A program made the position numbers and the translations under genes. From Microbacterium sp. zg-Y818 (lineage in GTDB: Bacteria > Actinomycetota > Actinomycetes > Actinomycetales > Microbacteriaceae), in assembly GCF_030246905.1 (NCBI RefSeq), contig NZ_CP126741.1:2542001-2606000 (forward strand): a stretch of DNA of 64,000 nt, given 5' to 3'. How positions within the stretch are numbered: position 1 is the first letter of the stretch; every line of letters begins with the position of its first letter. A model generated the notes under the pieces. It did no database searches, had not been told where the DNA came from, and saw only the letters and a program-made list of their open reading frames with translations. Of this stretch, positions 35,517-43,498 are shown piece by piece.

Positions 35517-36314
35517 TCAGGCGTTCTTGCCGTCGCGCCAGCGCAGCCAGCGCTCGACGAGCGCGTAGTCCCAGTCCGGGCCCTGGAAGCCGAGCGTGTA
35601 CAGGCGAACGCCGCTGTCGTAGAGGGCGTCGGCGACGTCCTCGTCGCGGTCCTTGAGCTCGTTCGAGATGATCAGCCCATCCGTCGGGCGCTGTTCGACC
35701 TCGGCCCACTTCTCGACCACCGAGAGCTTGTGGGGCAGGTTGTCGGGTCCCACGAAGCTGTGCCAGATGTCGGCGTGACGGGCGACCAGGCGCAGCGTCT
35801 TCTGCTCGCCCTGGCCTCCGATCATGACGGGGATGCGGCGCGTGGGCGCCGGGTTGAGCTTCTCCCACCGCTTCTCGATGCGGGCCAGGCCCTGCTCGAG
35901 GTCGCGCAGGCGCGAGCCCGGAGTGCCGAACTCGTAGCCGTACTCGTCGTAGTCCCGCTCGAACCAACCGGCGCCGGTGCCGAAGATGAACCGGCCCGTC
36001 CCGCCCTTGGCCGAGATGTGGTCGATCGTGCGGGCCATGTCGGCCTGCAGGTCGGGGTTGCGGTAGCTGTTGCAGTTGACCAGGGCACCGAACTCGACCC
36101 GCTCGGTCTGCTCGGCCCACGCGGCGAGCATCGTCCACGACTCGAAGTGCAGACCCTCGGGGTCGCCCGAGAGCGGGAAGAAGTGGTCCCAGTTGAACAG
36201 GATGTCCACCCCCATCTCCTCCAGCCGCATCACGGCCTCGCGGAAGGCGGGGTACAGGGCGTGCTGGGGCTGCAGCTGGATGCCGAGACGTACCGGCGTG
36301 TCGAGAAGAGGCAT
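35517..36314 (-). CDS. LLM-class F420-dependent oxidoreductase
   Basis: 265 aa with the luciferase-like TIM-barrel pattern: RLGIQLQPQHALYPAFRE, DILFNWDHFFPLSGD, RVEFGALVNCNSYRNPDL and GRFIFGTGAGWFERDYDEYG. This is the actinobacterial group that uses cofactor F420; the substrate is unknown. ATG 36314 lies seven bases after TAGGCT. It is alone on its strand, convergent with a small membrane gene and downstream of the HAAS operon. Confidence 0.9.
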   Translation of the reverse strand: MPLLDTPVRLGIQLQPQHALYPAFREAVMRLEEMGVDILFNWDHFFPLSGDPEGLHFESWTMLAAWAEQTERVEFGALVNCNSYRNPDLQADMARTIDHISAKGGTGRFIFGTGAGWFERDYDEYGYEFGTPGSRLRDLEQGLARIEKRWEKLNPAPTRRIPVMIGGQGEQKTLRLVARHADIWHSFVGPDNLPHKLSVVEKWAEVEQRPTDGLIISNELKDRDEDVADALYDSGVRLYTLGFQGPDWDYALVERWLRWRDGKNA

Positions 36315-36371
36315 GCGGCTCAGCCTAGAGCGGGTGGGATGCCGCGAGGGTCGGCATCCACCCGATCGATC

Positions 36372-37322
36372 TCAGCGCGCGCGGCGCGCACGCCGCAGGG
36401 CGGCGACGATGCTTGTCCCCGCGATCGTGATCGCACCGGCGACGACGCACACCGTGACGACCGTGCGCGCGTCTGCGTCGATGTCGATGTACGCCACGAA
36501 CGCGGGATCGAACAGGTCACCGGTGAGCGCGAGCACCACGACCGGCACCGTCCACGCGAGCGCGAGCAGGGCGCTGGCGATCGCACTGCCCATCCCCCAC
36601 CGCCGGGCGATCCGCGCCCGCAGCGTCACGAAGGCGCCGGCGAGGACCAGCAGCACTCCGACGACGAGGTTCCACGGCCAGAGCGCCGGATCGAGCACGG
36701 ACAGGCGCCCGGCGCCGTCGATGTCCCACGGGACGGCGAGGAAGACGATCCCGGCGATCGCGAAGCCCACCGCGATGATCCACGCGATCCACTCGCCGCG
36801 GCCGACGGGCAGCGCCTGGTCGACATCGCCGCCCGGCAGCTGCTCGACGTTCCACGGCTCCGCCTGCTCCCCCGCGCGTTCGAGAGCGGCGTAGACGAGC
36901 GTCATGCCCGTGAAGATGCCTGCGCCGACGGCGAGGGTCACGCCGATCGTCGGTCCCACGATCCCCCAGAACGCCCGGTCCTCGAGGGCCATCGCCAGGG
37001 CGACGGCGAATGCGACGGGCGGCAGCGCGCTCCACAGCACGATCCGCAGCACGCGCCGCCATGTCGGGTACCAGCGAGGGCCGAGGAGGTGCAGCGGCCG
37101 GTCGGCGTAGTCGGCGGCGAGGACGGCCGGGTCGCCGAGGTCCGTGAGCACCGCGATCTCGGCGGCGGCGGCATCCTCCCCCTGCTCGATGCGACCGTCG
37201 ATCTGGTCGCGGATCGACGCGCGCAGCTCGGCGGCGTGGTCGGCACGCTCGCGCACCGGCAGGGGGCGCGTGGCGGCCGCGATGTAGCGGCTGGTGTAGT
37301 CGCCGGCGGTGAGCGGTTCCAT
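36372..37322 (-). CDS. HAAS-domain membrane protein, copy 2
   Basis: 316 aa. The first 90 residues are the soluble HAAS-type helical domain (SRYIAAATRPLPVRERADH, RASIRDQIDGRIEQGED), followed by about six membrane segments (from near residue 95). It is paralogous to the gene just upstream, sharing the LRASI.DQID and LGDP.VLA..Y.DRPL patterns. HAAS domains are usually found next to PadR regulators, as here. The function is unknown; regulation of envelope stress has been suggested for related genes. Confidence 0.83.
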   Translation of the reverse strand: MEPLTAGDYTSRYIAAATRPLPVRERADHAAELRASIRDQIDGRIEQGEDAAAAEIAVLTDLGDPAVLAADYADRPLHLLGPRWYPTWRRVLRIVLWSALPPVAFAVALAMALEDRAFWGIVGPTIGVTLAVGAGIFTGMTLVYAALERAGEQAEPWNVEQLPGGDVDQALPVGRGEWIAWIIAVGFAIAGIVFLAVPWDIDGAGRLSVLDPALWPWNLVVGVLLVLAGAFVTLRARIARRWGMGSAIASALLALAWTVPVVVLALTGDLFDPAFVAYIDIDADARTVVTVCVVAGAITIAGTSIVAALRRARRAR

Positions 37323-37350
37323 GTCCGTGCCTTTCTTCTGGCGTCCGGTG

Positions 37351-38319
37351 TCACCGGACGCGCCGGGCCTTGAGGTAGCCGTCGAGCGTGTCCCAGGCTG
37401 CGGCCGCGACAGCGCCGAAGCCGATCAGCGTCACCACGACGGTCTCCACCGTCTCGGCCGAGTCTGCGGGGATGAGGCCGCGGAACAGCCCCGGATTCAG
37501 CAGCTCCTGCCGTGTCAGCAGCCACAGCAGCGGCACCACGAACAGCACATTGAGGGCGGCGTTCACGGTCGCCGTCGCCAGCGTCCAGCGACCCCGCAGA
37601 TAGACGGTGACGGCGAGCGCCGCTTCCAGCGCGATGAGGACGACGAGTCCGAGGATCCACCCCGGCCAGAGCGCCGGCGACAGAGCCGGCAGCCAGCCGC
37701 CGGCCTCGACCAGGTAGGCCAGCCCGAACAGCTGGTCCCAGATGACGGCGCCGGCGGCGAGGGCGAGGAAGACGAGGGAGGCCACGAGGTCGCTGAGTCC
37801 GGCGCCGCGCTCCTTCTTCTCCGGGAGGCGGTCGAGGGTCCACACGGAGACGACGCCGGCATCCTTGTCTCCGGTGGAGCGCTCGATGATGAAGAACACC
37901 AGCGCCGTCCAGAAGCCGATGTTGACGATGACCGAGATCACCGCGGGGACGACCGCGCCGATGACGGTGCCGATGCTCTCCCCCGCCAGCACCTGGCCGA
38001 GGGCGACGGCGAACGCGACGCAGGCCGGCACGATCGCCCACAGCAGCTTCGTCAGGCGCCACCAGGTGAGGTAGTAGCGCGGTCCGATGAGCCAGAGGGG
38101 ACGGTCGATGTATCCCGCGGCGAGCGCGTCGGGGTCGCCGAGCTCCGTGAGCACGGTGCGCTCGGCGGCATCCTGAGGGTCGCCCGCGGCGACGCGCGCA
38201 TCGATCTGGTCCTCGATCGACGCACGCAGCTCGGCGGCGAGGTCGGGGCGCTGCTTCTCCGGGACCGAGCGCATGGCGGTCTCGACATAGCGGTCGGTGA
38301 GGGTGGCGGTGGTGGTCAT
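37351..38319 (-). CDS. HAAS-domain membrane protein, copy 1
   Basis: 322 aa. The N-terminal HAAS domain (DRYVETAMRSVPEKQRPDL, ELRASIEDQIDARVAAGD) is followed by about six membrane segments and a basic end (GYLKARRVR). Its ATG is one base after the PadR stop (TGACATG), so it is translated directly with the regulator. The paralog follows 28 bp downstream. Confidence 0.84.
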   Translation of the reverse strand: MTTTATLTDRYVETAMRSVPEKQRPDLAAELRASIEDQIDARVAAGDPQDAAERTVLTELGDPDALAAGYIDRPLWLIGPRYYLTWWRLTKLLWAIVPACVAFAVALGQVLAGESIGTVIGAVVPAVISVIVNIGFWTALVFFIIERSTGDKDAGVVSVWTLDRLPEKKERGAGLSDLVASLVFLALAAGAVIWDQLFGLAYLVEAGGWLPALSPALWPGWILGLVVLIALEAALAVTVYLRGRWTLATATVNAALNVLFVVPLLWLLTRQELLNPGLFRGLIPADSAETVETVVVTLIGFGAVAAAAWDTLDGYLKARRVR

Positions 38320-38320
38320 G

Positions 38321-38656
38321 TCAGCTCTCCTCGGGGAGCCCGGCGATCGCGTCGGCGATCGCGGTGAAGTCGTCGGTGAGGGCGCGGGCCAGGCGCTGCC
38401 CGGCTTCGCTCGTGCGGTAGAACTTGCGGGGCCGGGCCTCGTCGGTGTTCCACTCGCTCGTGAGGTGTCCCTGCTTCTCCAGACGGCGCAGCAGGGGGTA
38501 CAGCGTGTTGGCGTCGGTGTCGAACCCACGCCGGCTCAGCTCCTCGAGCAGTCCGTAGCCGTACCCGGGCTGCTGCAGCAGCCGCAGGCACGCGAGCACC
38601 GTCGTGCCGCGCCGCAGCTCCTGCAGGTGGGTGTCGAGGGCTTCGGTCTCGCTCAT
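38321..38656 (-). CDS. PadR-family regulator of the HAAS operon
   Basis: 111 aa, a standard small PadR. The winged-helix pattern RRGTTVLACLRLLQQPGYGY, GFDTDANTLYPLLRRLEKQ and YRTSEAGQRLA is complete. Upstream are TTGACG and TACAGT with an 18-base spacer and only seven bases to the ATG, so the message is leaderless. A perfect 13-bp palindrome fills the spacer, so autoregulation is likely. It is the first gene of the PadR-HAAS-HAAS operon. Confidence 0.93.
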   Translation of the reverse strand: MSETEALDTHLQELRRGTTVLACLRLLQQPGYGYGLLEELSRRGFDTDANTLYPLLRRLEKQGHLTSEWNTDEARPRKFYRTSEAGQRLARALTDDFTAIADAIAGLPEES

Positions 38657-38663
38657 GGATCAC

Positions 38664-38693
38664 ACTGTACTGTGCGACGCACACTATCGTCAA
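38664..38693 (-). promoter_or_regulatory. padR promoter with palindrome in the spacer
   Basis: On the minus strand: -35 TTGACG (38688-38693), 18-base spacer, -10 TACAGT (38664-38669), then seven bases to ATG 38656. The palindrome TGTGCGACGCACA (38671-38683, 6-bp arms) fills most of the spacer and is a good operator candidate for PadR itself. Confidence 0.7.
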
Positions 38694-38747
38694 CGGCACA
38701 TTGATGGTCAGCGCCGTGGCGGGGCCGTGCAGCGGGGCGCGCCCGCG

Positions 38748-38826
38748 CCGACTCCTCAAATAACGCGCGCGGCGGCGGCAATACGGCCCCCGCGCGCACC
38801 CGGCACCCGGTTCTTGAGGAGTTCGG
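38748..38826. repeat. Inverted repeat pair between padR and menC
   Basis: CCGACTCCTCAA (38748-38759) and TTGAGGAGTTCGG (38814-38826) pair as 12-bp arms with one bulged T, separated by 54 bases. The sequence between is extremely GC-rich. Its role is unclear; it could be an operator pair or a structured RNA. Confidence 0.5.
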
Positions 38827-38908
38827 ACCGGCCATCGGACGCACCGGCGCCGGGTATGCACGGCGCGGGACCCGCGCGGCCCGCGCGCCGGCGGGCCAGG
38901 ATGGGGGT

Positions 38909-39901
38909 GTGCCATCGATCCCTCCGCTCGACGAACTGATCCGCGACGCCGTCGTCGTGTCCCTCCCCCTCGCCACCCGGTTCCGCGGCGTGGACACGCG
39001 CGAGGCGATGCTGCTGCGCGGCCCTGCCGGCTGGACGGAGTTCTCCCCCTTCCTCGAGTACGACGATGCGGAGGCCTCCGCCTGGCTGGCGGGCGCGATC
39101 GACTTCGGCTGGAACGAGGCGCCGCAGCCGCTGCGCGACCGCGTGCTCGTCAACGCCACCGTTCCCGCCGTCGCAGCCGACCGCGTCGGCGACGTGCTCG
39201 CTCGCTTCGACGGATGCCGCACGGCCAAGGTGAAGGTGGCCGAGCGCGGCCAGGTGCTCGCCGACGACGTCGCCCGCGTCCGCGCCGTGCGCGCAGCGAT
39301 GGGGCCCGAGGGCCGCGTGCGCATCGACGCCAACGGCGCCTGGAACGTCGACGAGGCCGAGCACGCCCTGCACGCCCTCGCCGAATTCGACCTCGAGTAC
39401 GTCGAGCAGCCGTGCGCGAGCATCCCGGAGATGGCCGAGCTGCGAGCCCGCATCCGGTACATGGACATCCCGGTGGCCGCGGACGAGAGCGTCCGCAAAG
39501 CCGCCGACCCGCTGGCGGTCGCCCGCGCGGGCGCCGCAGACATCCTCGTGGTCAAGGCCCAGCCGCTGGGCGGCGTCCACCGCGCGCTGCAGCTCGTCGC
39601 CGAGGCAGGGCTCCCCGCCGTCGTCTCCAGCGCCCTGGACACGTCGATCGGCCTGTCGATGGGGGTCGCTCTGGCGGCCGCTCTGCCGACATTGGACTTC
39701 GACTGCGGCCTCGGCACCTCAGCGCTGTTCGTCGACGATGTCGCCGCCCCGGCGCTCGCGCCCCAGGGCGGGGCGCTTGCGGTCGGCCGCATGCAGCCGG
39801 ATGCCGCAGCACTCGCCGCCCGCGCGGCGCCGGCAGACCGCCGGGCGTGGTGGCTCGACCGGATCGCGCGCTGCTACGCCGTGCTGGATTCGGTCAGCTG
39901 A
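38909..39901 (+). CDS. menC: o-Succinylbenzoate synthase
   Basis: 330-aa enolase-superfamily enzyme. Catalytic lysines in TAKVKV and VVKAQPLGG and metal ligands in RIDANGAW, EQPC and ADES are all present. GTG 38909 follows CAGGAT by six bases. It is separated from the rest of the men genes by the PadR/HAAS operon. Its stop overlaps the end of the convergent TetR gene by eight bases. Confidence 0.95.
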   Translation: MPSIPPLDELIRDAVVVSLPLATRFRGVDTREAMLLRGPAGWTEFSPFLEYDDAEASAWLAGAIDFGWNEAPQPLRDRVLVNATVPAVAADRVGDVLARFDGCRTAKVKVAERGQVLADDVARVRAVRAAMGPEGRVRIDANGAWNVDEAEHALHALAEFDLEYVEQPCASIPEMAELRARIRYMDIPVAADESVRKAADPLAVARAGAADILVVKAQPLGGVHRALQLVAEAGLPAVVSSALDTSIGLSMGVALAAALPTLDFDCGLGTSALFVDDVAAPALAPQGGALAVGRMQPDAAALAARAAPADRRAWWLDRIARCYAVLDSVS

Positions 39902-40523
39902 CCGGCGGGTCCACGAGCGCTGCGGCCAGTCGCTCGGCTCGGGCGTTGAGCAGCTCGCCGGCGCGCTCCTCGTTCAGGCCCTGCAGCGCGGCGCGCACGG
40001 AGGTGTCGTCGGCGATCGCGACGAACAGACGCGCCACCTCGTCGGCGGGCAGCCGCAGACGGAAGCCGTAGGCGTCGACCAGCCGCGAGACGATCTGCGA
40101 GATGCGGGCGATCATGCCGTCCTGCCAGGCGAGGTACGCCTGCGCCATCTGGGGATCCCGCAGCGCCTGCGCGCGGATCTCGCTGCCGAGCGCGGGATCG
40201 ATGCCGGGACCCACCGACAGCCCGACCAGGCGGCGCAGTAGATCGGCCGGGTCGGTCGAGACACTGTCGGCGTCGAGGCCGCGCACGCGCGTCTCGGCCT
40301 CCTCGATCTTCACCTCGGCGACCCGAGCGATGAGGGCGAGGAACAGCTCGCCCTTGGAGGCGAAGTTCGAGTAGAAGGCGCCCCGGGTGAAGCCGGCGCG
40401 CTCGCACACCTTCTCGACGGAGGCCCCATCGAGCCCGACCTCCGCGAACACCTCCAGCGCGGCGTCCAGCAGGCGGCCGCGGGTGTTCTCTCGACTGCGC
40501 GTGAGCGGGCGCGGATCCGCCAT
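39894..40523 (-). CDS. TetR-family regulator of the MMPL operon
   Basis: 209 aa. The HTH is clear (VFAEVGLDGASVEKVCERAG, FTRGAFYSNFASKGELFLAL). The C-terminus resembles the TetR_C domain common near MMPL and RND exporters. ATG 40523 has an excellent ribosome site, AAGGAGGTG. It is divergent from the MMPL gene, and the gap holds two tandem 16-bp operators, so it probably represses both itself and the exporter. Confidence 0.92.
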   Translation of the reverse strand: MADPRPLTRSRENTRGRLLDAALEVFAEVGLDGASVEKVCERAGFTRGAFYSNFASKGELFLALIARVAEVKIEEAETRVRGLDADSVSTDPADLLRRLVGLSVGPGIDPALGSEIRAQALRDPQMAQAYLAWQDGMIARISQIVSRLVDAYGFRLRLPADEVARLFVAIADDTSVRAALQGLNEERAGELLNARAERLAAALVDPPVS

Positions 40524-40577
40524 CGCGCCACCTCCTTCACATGAATCACCCAGCCCGGCGGGGCCGGCGCGAATTAC

Positions 40578-40610
40578 GATACACCTACGTATCCGATACA
40601 TTTCTGTATC
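40578..40610. promoter_or_regulatory. Two tandem 16-bp TetR operators
   Basis: GATACACCTACGTATC (40578-40593) and GATACATTTCTGTATC (40595-40610). The second is a perfect 6-4-6 dyad; the first differs by one arm base. Centres are 17 bp apart. They lie between the divergent TetR and MMPL genes. Confidence 0.7.
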
Positions 40611-40639
40611 CACCCCAAGACTGTCGATCGAAGGACGCC

Positions 40640-43498
40640 GTGTCCACTCTCCTGTTCTCCCTGGGCCGCTGGTCGTACCGTCACCCCTGGCGCGTTCTCG
40701 TCGCCTGGGTGCTGCTGCTGAGCCTCGCGGGAGGCGGCGCCCTGGCCTTCATGAAGGGCACCGACAACGCCTTTTCGATCCCGGGCACCGAAGCCCAGGA
40801 AGGCATCCAGCTGCTGGAGCGCACTTTTCCGCAGGCGAGCGGCACGAGCGCCCAGATCGTCATCGTCGCCGATGACGGCGACGTCGTGACCGAGGAGCCC
40901 TACACCGCGGCCATCGCCGACACCGTCGCCGCATTCACCGACCTCGACGGCGTGCTGGCCGTCACAGACCCGTTCGACGACATGGTCTCGGGGCTCGTCT
41001 CGGACGATGAACGCGCCGCGATCGTGCGCCTGCAGTTCGACGGGCAGGCCATCGACGTCAGCGAGGAGACGACACAGGCCCTCCGCAACATCTCCGCAGA
41101 CGTGCGCGACGAACTCCCCGCCGGGGCCCAGGTCGCCCTCGGCGGGGACCTGTTCGGCACGTCCATTCCGACGCTGTCGATCATCGAGGCGGTCGGCGTG
41201 CTCCTCGCGCTGTTCGTCCTCATCGTGACGTTCCGCTCCCTCGCCGTGGCCTGGTTCCCGCTGGTGAGCGCCCTCATCGGGGTGGGACTGGCGATAGCCC
41301 TCATCTACGCGGCGACGGCCTTCACCCTGATCTCGTCGACGGCTCCCATGCTGGCGATCATGCTCGGGCTCGCGGTCGGCATCGACTACGCCCTCTTCAT
41401 CGTCGCGCGCCACCAAGACCAGGTGCGTGCCGGGGTGGAGCCCGAGGAGTCCGCCGCCCGCGCCACCGGCACCGCCGGCTCCGCCGTGGTCTTCGCCGGC
41501 ATGACGGTGCTGATCGCACTCGTCGGGCTCTCGTTCGCCGGCATCCCGTTCCTCACCGTCATGGGCATCGCCGCCGCGGCCGCCGTCGCCATCGCGGTGG
41601 CGGTCGCCGTCACGCTCACCCCCGCCCTCCTCGGGTTCTCGAAGGGCCGCGTGGTCGGGTGGCCACGCCGCGCACGCCGCACGTCGAAGTCCGACGAGAC
41701 GGATGCCGCGGCGCCGGCGCCCCGCCGCGCTCGCCGGGGCTTCGCGCAGCGGTGGGTGATGCTCGTCACGCGTCACCCGGTCGTGACGACCATCGCCGTC
41801 GTGGCGGGCCTCGGGGTGGTCGCGGTCCCCGCGGCATCCCTCACGCTCGCCCTTCCCAACGCCGGCGTGCAGTCGCCGGCCAGCGAGGCTCGGCAGGCGT
41901 ATGACCTGACCGCCGAGCACTTCGGACCCGGCAGCAACGGCCCCCTGATCATGACGGGGACGATCGTCACGTCGACCGATCCGCTCACCCTGATGACCGA
42001 CATCGGCGACGAGGTCGCGAAGATCCCCGGCGTCGCCGAGGTGGCCCTCGCCACACCGAACGAGACGGCCGACACCGGTCTGGTGCAGATCGTCCCCGAG
42101 ACCGCACCCGACGACCCGGCCACCGCCGACCTGGTGCGGGAGCTCCGCGCCCAGCACGACCGACTGCTCGACGAATACGGCGTCGATCTCAAGGTCACCG
42201 GCTTCACCGCCGTCGGCATCGACATCTCCGACCGCCTCGGCGCGGCGCTGGTGCCCTTCGGCCTCTTCGTCGTCGGGCTGTCGCTCATCCTGCTCACGAT
42301 CGTCTTCCGTTCGATCTGGGTGCCGGTGACCGCCGCCGCGGGATACCTGCTGTCGGTCGCCGCCTCGTTCGGCGTCGTGGCGGCGGTGTTCGAATGGGGC
42401 TGGTTCGCGGATCTGCTGCACGTCGCCCGCACCGGACCGGTCATCAGCTTCATGCCGATCATCCTCATGGGCGTGCTCTTCGGCCTCGCCATGGACTATC
42501 AGGTGTTCCTCGTCTCGCGCATGCGCGAGGACTACGTGCACGCCCGTCGTGACCGCGCCGGACGCGCCGACCGTCATACCGCCGTCGGCGCCGTGCGGTC
42601 GGGCTTCACGGCGTCGGCCCGCGTCGTGACCGCGGCCGCCGTCATCATGTTCGCCGTCTTCGCCGCGTTCGTACCCGAGGGCGACTCGTCCATCAAGCCC
42701 ATCGCGCTGGGCCTTGCCGCCGGCATCGCGATCGACGCGTTCCTCGTGCGCATGACGCTCGTGCCTGCCGTCATGGCCCTGCTGGGAGAGAAGGCCTGGT
42801 GGATGCCGCGCTGGCTCGAGCGCCGGCTGCCGCACTTCGACATCGAAGGCGAGGCGGTGGAGCGCGAGCTCAGCACCGCGCACTGGCCCGAGCGGCCCGC
42901 GGCCGTCGCCGGCGAGGGCGTGACGCTGACGGCCGATGCCGGTCGCCGCGGCGAGGTCACCCTGTTCCGGGACTGCACCTTCCGCGTCGACGACGGCGGC
43001 ACGCTGCTCGTCGACGGCGAGCGGCGCGCCGCACGCGCCTTCGCGCTCATGGTCGCCGGGCGCCTCACCCCCGACGACGGGCTGCTGCGCGTGGCCGGCC
43101 ACCTGCTGCCCGGACGCGCGGCCTGGGTGAGGGCACACGTCTCCGTCGCGCTCCTCGACGCCGCCGACGACCCCGTTCGGGCACTCCGGCACGCCCTGTC
43201 GGGCTCGCCGCGCCTCGTCGTCGTCGACGGCCTCGACGCTCTGCCGTCGGAGCACCGGGACGAAGCCGCGCGGATGCTGCGCACGGCCGCCGCGAGCCTG
43301 CGCGAGCGCTCCGGCGACCCGCGGTCTGCCCTCACAGTCGTCGCATCCGGCCACTCCGACGGCGGTGCCCGTGCGGTGCTCACGGCGGCCGGGCGGCCCG
43401 AGCCCACCCTCCTGATCCTCAACGACCGACCGGCATCCCCCACGCCCGACACGGATGCCGCGTCTGACCGAACCGCGGAAAGCAAGGCCTTCGCATGA
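40640..43498 (+). CDS. MMPL-family exporter with degenerate ABC-ATPase-like tail
   Basis: 952 aa. Residues 1-740 are a full MMPL (RND-like) transporter: 12 membrane helices and two large outer loops, with GIDYALFIVARHQDQVRAG and AMDYQVFLVSRMREDY carrying the proton-relay region. Residues about 760-945 are extra: they follow the plan of an ABC nucleotide-binding domain, with a Walker-A-like position GERRAARAFALMVAGRL lacking the GKS/T lysine, then LRVAGHLLPGR, and a Walker-B-like PRLVVVDGLDAL. Start GTG 40640 has GAAGGA; the open frame upstream crosses the operators. It overlaps the YhgE/Pip gene by four bases. The substrate is unknown. Confidence 0.92.
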   Translation: MSTLLFSLGRWSYRHPWRVLVAWVLLLSLAGGGALAFMKGTDNAFSIPGTEAQEGIQLLERTFPQASGTSAQIVIVADDGDVVTEEPYTAAIADTVAAFTDLDGVLAVTDPFDDMVSGLVSDDERAAIVRLQFDGQAIDVSEETTQALRNISADVRDELPAGAQVALGGDLFGTSIPTLSIIEAVGVLLALFVLIVTFRSLAVAWFPLVSALIGVGLAIALIYAATAFTLISSTAPMLAIMLGLAVGIDYALFIVARHQDQVRAGVEPEESAARATGTAGSAVVFAGMTVLIALVGLSFAGIPFLTVMGIAAAAAVAIAVAVAVTLTPALLGFSKGRVVGWPRRARRTSKSDETDAAAPAPRRARRGFAQRWVMLVTRHPVVTTIAVVAGLGVVAVPAASLTLALPNAGVQSPASEARQAYDLTAEHFGPGSNGPLIMTGTIVTSTDPLTLMTDIGDEVAKIPGVAEVALATPNETADTGLVQIVPETAPDDPATADLVRELRAQHDRLLDEYGVDLKVTGFTAVGIDISDRLGAALVPFGLFVVGLSLILLTIVFRSIWVPVTAAAGYLLSVAASFGVVAAVFEWGWFADLLHVARTGPVISFMPIILMGVLFGLAMDYQVFLVSRMREDYVHARRDRAGRADRHTAVGAVRSGFTASARVVTAAAVIMFAVFAAFVPEGDSSIKPIALGLAAGIAIDAFLVRMTLVPAVMALLGEKAWWMPRWLERRLPHFDIEGEAVERELSTAHWPERPAAVAGEGVTLTADAGRRGEVTLFRDCTFRVDDGGTLLVDGERRAARAFALMVAGRLTPDDGLLRVAGHLLPGRAAWVRAHVSVALLDAADDPVRALRHALSGSPRLVVVDGLDALPSEHRDEAARMLRTAAASLRERSGDPRSALTVVASGHSDGGARAVLTAAGRPEPTLLILNDRPASPTPDTDAASDRTAESKAFA

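Noticed and set aside
40574..43354. Open frame of 926 codons on the minus strand
   Set aside because: It is antisense to the MMPL gene. The translation is rich in His, Arg, Asp and Glu with no membrane segment or family motif.
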